A stretch of DNA of 6,295 nt from an uncultured Desulfobacteraceae bacterium (GTDB lineage: Bacteria; Desulfobacterota; Desulfobacteria; Desulfobacterales; UBA2174). Of this stretch, positions 1-6,247 are shown one piece after another. The number at the start of each line of letters is the position of its first letter. Positions within the stretch are counted from its first letter, which is position 1. The translations under genes and the position numbers were made by a program. The notes under the pieces are model-generated. The model did not search any database. It saw nothing but the letters and a program-made list of their open reading frames with translations, and had not been told where the DNA came from. Location of the stretch: positions 1 through 6,295 of the forward strand of contig CALJLV010000040.1 in NCBI GenBank assembly GCA_937982505.1, read 5' to 3'.

Positions 1-116
1 TGGGCAAAGGCGAGGATCTCGTCCACGGCGCCCCCGTCGATGGCCACGGCGTTCCCGTCGTGCCAGACCAGATAGCCCAGGTTGTCCGCGGCGTAGCGGA
101 ATTGTCGAAGGTTCAT
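1..116 (-). CDS. MBL-fold hydrolase, glyoxalase II-like, N-terminal part
   Basis: This is the first 38 codons of a gene that continues beyond the left edge. The protein begins MNLRQFRYAADNLGYLVWHD, and AVAIDGGAVDEIL follows at about residues 24-36. That pattern (an entry strand ending in DNLGYLV, then a strand ending in AIDGG) is the N-terminal beta-hairpin of metallo-beta-lactamase-fold hydrolases of the hydroxyacylglutathione-hydrolase type. In that family these strands precede the metal-binding HxHxDH motif, which lies outside the window, so catalytic competence cannot be judged. Such enzymes are usually cytosolic thioester hydrolases; the substrate here is unknown. The ATG start is supported by a purine-rich tract just upstream (GGGGAAAAAGAGG, abutting the ATG) and by a promoter at a sensible distance. 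It is transcribed divergently from the gene at 302. Confidence 0.75.
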   Translation of the reverse strand, partial: MNLRQFRYAADNLGYLVWHDGNAVAIDGGAVDEILAFA

Positions 117-301
117 CCTCTTTTTCCCCGCTGTGCGAATCGACGCCTCACCCAGTATCCAAACCACCGCCGGATTGTCAACTCGAACAATTTCACTGCC
201 GGGGTTGATTCCCGCCCCGGAGTGGGTATGTATGGCCTGGGCCCGATGGGGGTGCCGCACACGCTCTACACACGATAACGCCATCAGAAACGGAATCCTG
301 C
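117..301. other. Divergent intergenic spacer with one dyad
   Basis: This spacer lies between two divergent start codons. It contains the minus-strand promoter at 154-181 and a perfect inverted repeat, CCGGGG (199-204) and CCCCGG (215-220), separated by 10 bases, just upstream of that promoter's -35 box. For the plus-strand gene only a weak promoter candidate is visible: TTGATT (205-210), 16 bases, then TATGTA (227-232), which would put it inside and beside the dyad. A repressor or activator acting on both genes is possible but unproven. No short reading frame here looks like a gene. Confidence 0.4.
154..181 (-). promoter_or_regulatory. sigma70-type promoter of the MBL-fold gene
   Basis: On the minus strand a perfect -35 box TTGACA (176-181) is followed after 16 bases by GATACT (154-159), which matches four of six bases of the -10 consensus. 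Transcription would start near 147 and give a leader of about 30 bases before the ATG at 116. The assignment rests on sequence only. Confidence 0.55.
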
Positions 302-1141
302 ATGCAGCTGGTCAGAATCATATCCGCCGGTCGGACCGATGCCGACCGGGCGGCTCTGGATGCCGCCATGGAACTGGGGATCGAACACGGCGGATGGGTG
401 GCCGAGGAGGCATTCTCCGCGGACCGGTCCACGGCCCAAAAGTACCATCTGCGGGAGATTCCCGGCGCCAACATGGGCCGGGAAATCGAGCGCAACGTGG
501 TCGAGGCCGACGGCACCGTGATCTTCCGGCGCGGTCCCCTGGACGAGAACCTGAAGCTGGCGGCCGACCTGGCCGCGGCGCACGGGAAACCCCTGTTGCA
601 GGTCGATCTTAACCCCGTGCACGCCCTCGAGGCCGCCAGAGGCCTGTATGCGTGGCTGGTCGAAGCACGGGTGCGGGTCCTGAACGTGGCCGGGCCACCG
701 TCGTCGCAGGCCGCGGGGATCTACAACGACGTCTACCAGACCCTCTGGGGCTTGTTCACCCTGGACGTGATGGGCGCCCGGCACGGACCCGATGGCAACA
801 CCTTTCGCCTGGAGGATATGGCGCGCCGAATTGCCGAACGGCCCGGCACCCTCGACGAAGCCCTGGCCCTGCTCGAGCGCCACCTGGCGCTGGAGGACCG
901 GGTGCGGCTGGCCCGCGCCGATGCCGCGACCCTGTCCGCCATGCAACGGGAGATGGGGCCCTGGGTCGGGGAAATCTTCGGATTGGAAGACGGCAACACG
1001 GAACTGGTGGCGGCTCTGGAGGATTGGCGCGGCCAGCCCCTGGGCGAGGCCGGCGAGGCCGGCCGCCTGATTCTGGAGGCCCTGGCCGGCAGGCTGCGCA
1101 AGACCCACCGCCTGCGGATCGTGGGGCCCGCGAGCCGATGA
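302..1141 (+). CDS. cpYpsA-like SLOG protein with C-terminal helical extension
   Basis: This is a 279-residue protein, probably cytosolic, with no signal peptide or membrane segment. Residues 3-150 match the circularly permuted YpsA SLOG family (often named putative molybdenum carrier): RIISAG..DADRAALDAAMELGI (5-27), HGGW (29-32), YHLRE (48-52), NVVEADGTVIF (65-75), GKPLLQVDL (95-103) and LNVAGP...GIY (127-141). SLOG domains bind nucleotides or related ligands; the function of this family is not established and the carrier name is weak. The glycine loop I expect to read GGQTGxDRAALD reads AGRTDADRAALD (9-20), with three changes at the ligand loop. Residues 168-279 are extra, helical and acidic, with MGPWVGEIFGLEDGN near 213-227 and KTHRLRIV near the end. 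They loosely recall a DUF6794-like domain, but this is from memory and unsure. The start ATG has only a weak GGAA signal 6 bases upstream. A terminator follows at 1201. Family confidence is good; the function is unknown. Confidence 0.8.
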   Translation: MQLVRIISAGRTDADRAALDAAMELGIEHGGWVAEEAFSADRSTAQKYHLREIPGANMGREIERNVVEADGTVIFRRGPLDENLKLAADLAAAHGKPLLQVDLNPVHALEAARGLYAWLVEARVRVLNVAGPPSSQAAGIYNDVYQTLWGLFTLDVMGARHGPDGNTFRLEDMARRIAERPGTLDEALALLERHLALEDRVRLARADAATLSAMQREMGPWVGEIFGLEDGNTELVAALEDWRGQPLGEAGEAGRLILEALAGRLRKTHRLRIVGPASR

Positions 1142-1151
1142 GGAGGGCGCA

Positions 1152-1190
1152 ATGCGGGATCCATCCCCGGGGGCGGTGGCCTCTGTTTGA
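1152..1190 (+). CDS. Possible 12-codon microORF after a perfect Shine-Dalgarno
   Basis: AGGAGG (1141-1146) overlaps the last base of the upstream stop codon and sits five bases before an ATG. That ATG opens a frame reading MRDPSPGAVASV and then TGA. The signal is much stronger than that of the 302-1141 gene itself and lies before the terminator, so the transcript would include it. The peptide has no recognisable features. It may be the start left behind by a decayed gene, or chance; I do not claim it is expressed. Confidence 0.2.
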   Translation: MRDPSPGAVASV

Positions 1191-1200
1191 GGCAGGGCCT

Positions 1201-1232
1201 TGTCGGTCTGCGCACCGGAGGCCGACATTTTT
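1201..1232 (+). terminator. Rho-independent terminator of the cpYpsA-like gene
   Basis: A nine-pair stem with one G-T wobble, TGTCGGTCT (1201-1209) with AGGCCGACA (1219-1227), has a nine-base loop and is followed directly by five T (1228-1232). It lies 60 bases after the stop codon at 1141. The minus direction has no T-run, so it should not terminate sbcC. A smaller hairpin, GCCTC/GAGGC (1179-1193), precedes it. Confidence 0.65.
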
Positions 1233-1260
1233 CAGAACCGTTGAGAACTCGCGAGCAGCA

Positions 1261-1335
1261 TCAGAACTTCACGGCCAGGCCGACGGCGGCCCGCTGCGAA
1301 TTTCCCCTACGCCAATCGGCATCCCGGTCCGCGGA
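1261..1335 (-). pseudogene. Possible remnant of an outer-membrane protein C-terminus
   Basis: On the minus strand, in a frame different from sbcC and overlapping its last nine codons, a 24-codon stretch ends DWRRGNSQRAAVGLAVKF followed by TGA. An alternating polar/apolar final strand ending in phenylalanine right before the stop is the hallmark of the last beta-strand of Gram-negative outer-membrane barrels. The frame is closed upstream by a TGA at 1336-1338 and has no start codon, so it cannot be an intact gene. If real, it is the tail of a lost barrel gene onto which the 3' end of sbcC was joined. It is short enough to be coincidence. Confidence 0.25.
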
Positions 1336-4300
1336 TCACGCTGCGCCCGCCGGTATCCGGGATCACCTGGATCCGGGTGCCGATGCGCTCCCTGACGGCC
1401 GCCACGTGCGAAATGAGGCCGATCAGCTTGCCCTCGTGCTGCAGGCTCCCCAGCGTTTCGAGGGCCGTGTCCAGGGCCTCCTCGTCGAGGCTGCCGAAGC
1501 CCTCGTCCAGGAACAGCGAATCGACGCGCACGTTCTTGCTGGCCATGTGGGACAGTCCCAGCGCCAGGGCCAGGCTGACGATGAAGCTTTCCCCTCCCGA
1601 GAGGTTCTGGGTGGAGCGGATCTGGCCGGCCTGGTAGTTGTCGATCACGTTGAGTTCCAGCGGCCGGGCATCGTCTCGAACGAGCAGATAGCGGTCGGTC
1701 AGCTTCTGCAACTGGCGGTTGGCGTGGCCGATCATCATTTCAAAGGTCAGCCCCTGGGCAAAATTGCGGTATTTCTTGCCGTCCGCGGAGCCGATCAATT
1801 CGTGCAGGTTTTCCCACCTGCGGCACTCTTTCTTCTGGGCCTCGACAGCCGCCTGCTTCTCCTTTATCCGCTCTTTGGCAGCCGCATTCTCACTCAGCTT
1901 GTGCTTGAAACCGGCAATGATGTCCCGCAGTTCTTTCAGGGCTTCCTCGTGTTCCTTGAATTGGGGCTCGAGCTCTTCCAGCGACTTGTCCGTAAATTTT
2001 CTATCCATCTCCGTGGCCAAGCGCGTTTCCCGATCCTTCCGTCTGGCTTTCAGATCTGTTTGACGCTCATCCAGATCCTTGGCCGTAGCCGCCAGCTCAG
2101 CCTTCCGTTCAGTGGGAAGCCTGGCCGCCAAAAACTGTTCTTCATCTGAAAAACCCACGGGCGCGAGCGCCGCGGAGAATTCGGTTTCAAGACCTCTCAG
2201 TTGCGGCTCTCGTAGGTCGATGCGTTTCTTCAGAGATTCGACATGGGCCTTCGCGGTATTCCATCTTTGTTGAAGTTCATTGTGTCGTTTTCTGGCCTGC
2301 CTCTCGGCACCTTCGGCATCAGAAATCACCTTGTTTAAACGGCGTTCCTCAGCGTCGGGATTCTTGTCGCCGTAAAATGCATTACGCTCATCACGTCCGG
2401 CGGCGAGATCCTTTTTCAAGGTCTCCAGGCGCCCCAGCTTTTCGGCCAGGGCGGTGCGTTGGGTTTCGATAACCGCATCCAGCCGCTTCACCTCGCTGTC
2501 GATGTCGGCAATCTGTTTCTCGATGTCCACCTTTTTCTTAACATGGGTCTGCCACGCTTTCAACCGCGCGCTGAGGGTTCCGATCAGTGATGAAATGTCC
2601 GTTTCAGGGATGTCCGCAATACCAAGCGGCTGGAGTCTGGTGGATACCGCCTGCCTGCGTTCGGCAAAATCAGCACGGAGTATTTCCAGGCCGTCTTTCA
2701 CCTCGGCCAGGGCTTTCTCGGCGGCCTTCTTGTCATTATCCGCTGCGGACTCCCGCTTTTCGGCCTCCGTCAGGTTTTTACGGGCCAGGGTTTCAGCTTC
2801 TTCGAGTGTCTTGACGGCGGCTTCCTGATCCTCGGCGTTGCTGATCAGCCGGGTCAGGGCGTCGATCTTCCGTTCGGTTTCATCGGGGACAGGGACATTT
2901 CCTTCCGCAAAGGGGTGTTCGGTCGCGCCGCAGAGTGGACAGGGCTGGCCGTCTTCCAGTTTTGCCCGGTGATCTTCAAGCTCCGCGATTTTCGTCATAA
3001 AGGCCATTTCACGCAGCAGGGTTTCCTTCTCAGTGCGGTATTCCCGCAACAAGCGGTCCCCCAGCAACTGGCCCAATGCATCCTTTCCCTGCTGAATCTG
3101 TCTTGAAGCCTCCTTCAGCGCCTGCTTCCGAATGTCGGATTGTTTCCGACGGTCGTCGAGTGACTTTGCCGCCAGTTCCAGAGCCGTCATGGCCGTTTCT
3201 TGAACAACCTCTTTTTGAACAATTTCTTTTTGCTTGGAGAGCAGGCCGCCGAACTGTTCTTCAACGCCAGCCAGGCCACTGATCAGCCATTCATCCTGTG
3301 CATGCTCCATGAGGTAGCCATCCACAAGATCCAGCACCTCATGAGCCTTGGATCGTTTTTCCTGCTCCTCGATCCGGGCTTTTTTGTCTGCGTCAATCTT
3401 TACCGCATCCTTCTTGCAGTTCTCTTCACCTTCCGTAACGGCCTTTTTCCGGTCGGCAAGTTTATGATCCAGGGCGCGAACTTTCTGCAATCCAGGCGCG
3501 GCCGCTTTCAGCTCTTCTTTGGCCCGAGCGGTTTGTTGCTCAGCCGATTTCAGTCCCACGGCCAGTTCCTCGGCCGAGGATTCCAGGCCAGGAAGCGCTT
3601 CTTGCTGAGCCTTCAAGGCTTGGCTGTCATCCACCTGCTGTTCGCGGGTGGCGGTGAGCGTGGCGTATGCGCCGTCCAGCGAGGCTGCACTCAAAGCCCG
3701 GTGGAGCTTTTCACGATCCGGTTGGAACGCTTCGAAATCTTTTTGCAGCCTGCTCGCCTCACCGGCCAAATCGACGATTTCCTTCTTCAGCCCATCGATG
3801 GTGGTGCGCCAGGCAATGGCCTTGCCTATTTCAACGGACTTGGCGGCAAGGTCCGTCTCTTCCTTTTGCCTTGTCTCAAGGGCCTGCCCGATCTCTTTTT
3901 CCTGTTCCGGCGCCAGGATCGCAATACCCGCGGTTTCAGCCTGGAGCACGTTCAGCTTTTCCCGCTCTTCACGCTGGCGCTCATGCACCCGCATGGATAT
4001 GCGGCTGTAGATCTCCGTGCCCGTGATCTGTTCCAGAATCGGCGCCCGCTTGTCCGCTTCAGCCTTGAGAAAGGTATCGAATCCCCCCTGGGCCAGCAGC
4101 ATGGACCGCGTAAAGCGGTCGAAATCCATGCCGGTGGCCGCCTCGATCTGCTCGGCGACCCCGCGGATACCGGCCTCGTGGACCTCGCCGGAATCGGCGT
4201 CGGCGATCTCGTGCTTGGGGGGCTGGAGTTCGCCGTCCGGTTTTCGGCGTGCCCGGTGTTGATGCCAGTGGCCGCGGTAGCGCCCCCGCTGGGTTGCGAA

Positions 4301-4552
4301 GGTCACCTCGGCAAAGCACTCGCCCGTATGGCGCGACATGATCTCGTTGCCACCCTTGGTGACCTTGTTCAGCCGGGGGGTGCGGCCGTACAGCGCCAGG
4401 CAGATGGCATCCAGGATGGTCGTCTTTCCCGCACCGGTGGGGCCGGTGATGGCGAATATGCCGTCGGAAACAAAGGCGGGATGGGCCAGGTCGATCGCCC
4501 ATTGCCCCACCAGGGAATTCAGATTCTTGAAGCGTACCTGCAGAATTCTCAC
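1307..4552 (-). CDS. sbcC: Exonuclease subunit SbcC (Rad50-like ATPase)
   Basis: This is the ATPase and tether subunit of the SbcCD nuclease. It uses ATP to clamp DNA ends and to control the SbcD nuclease in double-strand-end and hairpin processing. The protein has 1081 residues, against about 1050 in E. coli. The N-terminal ABC half has Walker A GPTGAGKT (37-44) and the Q-loop LLAQGGF (Q155). Long charged coiled coils run from about 180 to 900, with the zinc hook CPLC (Cys538, Cys541) almost exactly central. The C-terminal half carries the signature NLSGGES (983-989), Walker B LFLDEGF (1013-1019), D-loop SLD (1021-1023) and switch His1049. All key residues are present. The start codon is GTG at 4552, chosen because MRILQVRFKNLNSLVG is the conserved beginning and a purine-rich AAGGAAAAGGG ribosome site sits a few bases upstream; the nearby ATG at sbcD's stop is out of frame. 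It lies 24 bases after sbcD in one operon. No terminator is evident downstream. Confidence 0.97.
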   Translation of the reverse strand: MRILQVRFKNLNSLVGQWAIDLAHPAFVSDGIFAITGPTGAGKTTILDAICLALYGRTPRLNKVTKGGNEIMSRHTGECFAEVTFATQRGRYRGHWHQHRARRKPDGELQPPKHEIADADSGEVHEAGIRGVAEQIEAATGMDFDRFTRSMLLAQGGFDTFLKAEADKRAPILEQITGTEIYSRISMRVHERQREEREKLNVLQAETAGIAILAPEQEKEIGQALETRQKEETDLAAKSVEIGKAIAWRTTIDGLKKEIVDLAGEASRLQKDFEAFQPDREKLHRALSAASLDGAYATLTATREQQVDDSQALKAQQEALPGLESSAEELAVGLKSAEQQTARAKEELKAAAPGLQKVRALDHKLADRKKAVTEGEENCKKDAVKIDADKKARIEEQEKRSKAHEVLDLVDGYLMEHAQDEWLISGLAGVEEQFGGLLSKQKEIVQKEVVQETAMTALELAAKSLDDRRKQSDIRKQALKEASRQIQQGKDALGQLLGDRLLREYRTEKETLLREMAFMTKIAELEDHRAKLEDGQPCPLCGATEHPFAEGNVPVPDETERKIDALTRLISNAEDQEAAVKTLEEAETLARKNLTEAEKRESAADNDKKAAEKALAEVKDGLEILRADFAERRQAVSTRLQPLGIADIPETDISSLIGTLSARLKAWQTHVKKKVDIEKQIADIDSEVKRLDAVIETQRTALAEKLGRLETLKKDLAAGRDERNAFYGDKNPDAEERRLNKVISDAEGAERQARKRHNELQQRWNTAKAHVESLKKRIDLREPQLRGLETEFSAALAPVGFSDEEQFLAARLPTERKAELAATAKDLDERQTDLKARRKDRETRLATEMDRKFTDKSLEELEPQFKEHEEALKELRDIIAGFKHKLSENAAAKERIKEKQAAVEAQKKECRRWENLHELIGSADGKKYRNFAQGLTFEMMIGHANRQLQKLTDRYLLVRDDARPLELNVIDNYQAGQIRSTQNLSGGESFIVSLALALGLSHMASKNVRVDSLFLDEGFGSLDEEALDTALETLGSLQHEGKLIGLISHVAAVRERIGTRIQVIPDTGGRSVIRGPGCRLA
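3200..3229 (-). repeat. 15-bp tandem duplication inside the sbcC coiled coil
   Basis: Two adjacent 15-base units (3200-3214 and 3215-3229) differ at two positions. On the coding strand they encode KEIVQ-KEVVQ, residues 442-451 of SbcC, in the first coiled-coil arm. The duplication is in frame and adds five residues, so the gene stays open. Confidence 0.7.
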
Positions 4553-4576
4553 GATGCTTCGCCCTTTTCCTTGGGG

Positions 4577-5806
4577 TCATTCGGCATTGGGATCCGCCTC
4601 GAGCAGGTCGCAAACGATCTCGTTGTAGGATTGCACCAAGCCGGGTCGCTGCGCTTCCGGCACCGCATGGACCGCCAGGCAACGCGCGAACACATCGCCG
4701 ACGTCCAGGTCATCCAGGGTCTCGTCATCCTGAAATCGCTCCAGCACGCGCTGGATGATCCGGGTGTTCTTCACCCGCAGGATTTCCAATCCGGTCCCGG
4801 AGACGGCCTCGTCGAGGCGCTGGCTCAGATCGCCCATCACCTCTTGCCCTTCATAGACGATCTCGATCCAGGCCGGGGTGCCGATGGCCGAAAGTTCGCC
4901 AATCCTGGCCGAAATCGTTTCCCACCCGCCGCGCATGCGCTCGAGCCGCTGAAAGACGGGCACCTCGATGAGCCGCACGTCAGGCCGGGCACCGGCAAAC
5001 TCCACCAGACACACGCTCTTCTGGTGCCCGGCCTCCCCGAACCCCATGGCCAGGGGGGAACCGCTGTAGCGCATCGCTTCAGCGCCCTGGACCTTCTGGG
5101 GGACATGCAGGTGACCCAGCGCCAGGTAGTCGATGCTGTCCGGAAAGACGCCGGCGGTCACATGCGCCAGCGATCCCACATACAGCTCCCGCACACCGTC
5201 GTCCTCGACGGTCTTGGCCCCGGCGGTGAAAAGGTGCCCCATACCGACGATGGGGACATCGGCGCCGAGTTGACGGCGTCTGCTTTCGGCCGCGGCGGCG
5301 ACCTCGGCATAGTGCCGGCGAATCCCCTCGATCAGCTTGGCCTCCTTGTCCACGAGGCTTTCCCCGGCTTCGGCCACGCGCAGGTCCCGGTCCCGCAGGT
5401 AGGGAACGGCACAGACGACCAGTTCAGGCTTCCCTTTTTCATCCTGGAGCACGAGAACCTCGTCTTCGACGGATTCGGGGGCGCCCCCGACGACGCGCAC
5501 ATTCAAGGCCCTGAGCAACTCCCGGGGAGCGTCGAGAAACGAAGGCGAGTCGTGGTTTCCGGCCACCACCACCACATGCCGGCAGGGCGAGGCGGCAACC
5601 CGGCACAGAAAGCGGTAATACAGCTCCTGGGCCCGATGGCTCGGCGTGCTGGTGTCGAAAACGTCTCCCGCCACCACCAGGGCATCGACCTGTTCCGCCC
5701 GAATCGTCTCGTGCAGCCACGACAGAAACGCGTTGAATTCCGCATAGCGCTTCCGGCCGTAAAGGGTCCGGCCAAGGTGCCAGTCGGACGTGTGAAGGAT
5801 CTTCAT
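4577..5806 (-). CDS. sbcD: Exonuclease subunit SbcD (Mre11-like nuclease)
   Basis: This is the metallophosphoesterase subunit of SbcCD. It cuts DNA at double-strand ends and hairpins using two Mn ions and is held on the DNA by SbcC. Its length of 409 residues is close to the E. coli protein (about 400). The phosphoesterase motifs appear in order: DWH (D8, H10), GDVFD (47-51, D48), GNHD (83-86, N84, H85), GHLF (190-193, H191) and GHLH (231-234, H232, H234). These are the expected metal ligands and catalytic histidine, all intact. The region beyond about 280 is the capping and SbcC-binding part. The start ATG gives the canonical MKILHTSDWHLG beginning; the only ribosome site is a modest AGGCGG four bases upstream. 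It is the first gene of the sbcDC operon. The ATG overlaps the stop of a short upstream frame as ATGA, which could give translational coupling. Confidence 0.97.
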   Translation of the reverse strand: MKILHTSDWHLGRTLYGRKRYAEFNAFLSWLHETIRAEQVDALVVAGDVFDTSTPSHRAQELYYRFLCRVAASPCRHVVVVAGNHDSPSFLDAPRELLRALNVRVVGGAPESVEDEVLVLQDEKGKPELVVCAVPYLRDRDLRVAEAGESLVDKEAKLIEGIRRHYAEVAAAAESRRRQLGADVPIVGMGHLFTAGAKTVEDDGVRELYVGSLAHVTAGVFPDSIDYLALGHLHVPQKVQGAEAMRYSGSPLAMGFGEAGHQKSVCLVEFAGARPDVRLIEVPVFQRLERMRGGWETISARIGELSAIGTPAWIEIVYEGQEVMGDLSQRLDEAVSGTGLEILRVKNTRIIQRVLERFQDDETLDDLDVGDVFARCLAVHAVPEAQRPGLVQSYNEIVCDLLEADPNAE

Positions 5807-6063
5807 GGGGCCGCCTGTCTATTCAGCCGTTCAAGGCCGCGTTCGAAGGTATCGGTGGTCATGGAGCCATCCAGTGTTGATTCACGCTGCGCTGGCTTGT
5901 GCGCCCCGGCCTTCGACTCCTGCCGGGCTGACCTCCAGCCCTTTGATATCGTGTGCTTCTTGGACTTGTGCGGTCTGTTGGCGATCGGATCGCCGCCTTC
6001 CGTGCAACGTATCGGGATCGAACCACCTTGACCACCCGGCGGGGTCCTGCTACTGGAAACCAA
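5803..6063 (-). CDS. Doubtful small ORF overlapping the sbcD start by four bases
   Basis: A minus-strand frame ends in TGA overlapping the sbcD ATG (ATGA), an arrangement typical of translationally coupled genes. In the ATG version (start at 5862) it encodes 19 residues, MTTDTFERGLERLNRQAAP. The longer version needs a TTG at 6063 and adds a basic stretch, PHKSKKHTISKGWRSARQ. Third codon positions are mostly G/C, as in real genes here. Against it: there is no good ribosome site before either start, the frame stays open further upstream without ATG, and I recognise no family. A leader peptide or a chance frame are both possible. Confidence 0.2.
   Translation of the reverse strand: MVSSSRTPPGGQGGSIPIRCTEGGDPIANRPHKSKKHTISKGWRSARQESKAGAHKPAQRESTLDGSMTTDTFERGLERLNRQAAP
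5905..5941 (-). promoter_or_regulatory. Two overlapping hairpins in the sbcD leader
   Basis: In transcript order, GGGCTG pairs with CAGCCC (5941-5925, five-base loop). CCCGGC (5927-5922) can instead pair with GCCGGG (5910-5905). The two stems share three bases (5925-5927), so full pairing of both at once is hindered. There is no T-run after the second stem, so it is not an intrinsic terminator. A regulatory role is speculation. Confidence 0.25.
5980..5994. repeat. Perfect 7-1-7 palindrome GGCGATC-G-GATCGCC
   Basis: Perfect seven-base arms flank one central base, about 175 bases upstream of sbcD. It is a possible protein-binding site; it cannot form a stable hairpin without opening its centre. 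No known operator is recognised. Confidence 0.4.
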
Positions 6064-6097
6064 CGGGCACCAAGGCGGCGGGTCCCGGACGTAAATC

Positions 6098-6111
6098 GGT
6101 TTCCGGAAACC
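6098..6111. repeat. Perfect 14-base palindrome GGTTTCCGGAAACC
   Basis: This is an uninterrupted palindrome about 290 bases upstream of sbcD and about 100 bases beyond the tRNA terminator. Its form suits a dimeric regulator site. I do not recognise the cognate protein. Confidence 0.45.
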
Positions 6112-6203
6112 ACCCCCAAGACCACCCCAAAAGTGGCCATCGCCATCCCTGGACGGATTGATCCAATCTGATTTCCATGCGCTTGCGATTGCCCAAAAGC
6201 AAG

Positions 6204-6239
6204 AAAAAAAGGGGTTACGGTGTTGTACCGTAACCCCTT
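6204..6239 (-). terminator. Rho-independent terminator after tRNA-Arg
   Basis: On the minus strand a 13-pair perfect stem has the core GGGGTTACGGT (arms 6227-6239 and 6209-6221) and a five-base loop. Continuous T in the transcript sense follows (6204-6210; the last two also pair as the base of the stem). It begins eight bases after the CCA end of the tRNA. The plus direction has only a weak T-run, so it acts mainly on the tRNA transcript. Confidence 0.85.
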
Positions 6240-6247
6240 GATTTTAC

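Larger units (their letters stand above)
5807..6203. other. Long upstream region of sbcDC with palindromes, no firm gene
   Basis: About 400 bases separate sbcD from the tRNA terminator. Apart from the doubtful frame at 5803-6063 I see no gene. The region holds a 15-base palindrome (5980-5994), a 14-base palindrome (6098-6111) and two overlapping hairpins (5905-5941). I could not find a convincing sigma70 promoter for sbcDC on the minus strand; GTCAAG...GATACG near 6010-6033 is the nearest and is weak. The operon promoter must nevertheless lie here or beyond, because the tRNA terminator would block read-through from the right. Confidence 0.5.

Noticed and set aside
284..1228. A 314-codon minus-strand frame opposite the cpYpsA-like gene
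   Set aside because: It is again in register with the real gene, so it reflects the same codon avoidance. It is Gly/Pro/Gln-rich without domains, whereas the plus strand matches a known family.
1187..2149. A 320-codon plus-strand frame over the sbcC 3' end
   Set aside because: It is in-register antisense of sbcC, whose signature and Walker B motifs are encoded there on the minus strand.
4059..4682. A minus-strand frame spanning the sbcD-sbcC junction, including an ATG at sbcD's stop
   Set aside because: It is out of frame with both genes and Arg/Gly/Pro-rich; the sbcC GTG start gives the conserved N-terminus and has its own ribosome site.
3200..6031. A 943-codon open frame on the plus strand, antisense to sbcD and half of sbcC
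   Set aside because: It is in exact codon register with both genes, which share a frame because their 24-base gap is a multiple of three. It stays open only because those genes avoid the sense codons TTA, CTA and TCA. Its translation shows no domain pattern, while the minus strand carries every SbcD and many SbcC motifs.
5859..6146. A 95-codon minus-strand frame upstream of sbcD, beginning MAMATFGVVLGVVSG
   Set aside because: The start has a few hydrophobic residues but the rest is an Arg/Ser/Pro-rich string typical of a shifted frame. There is no ribosome site and no recognisable family.
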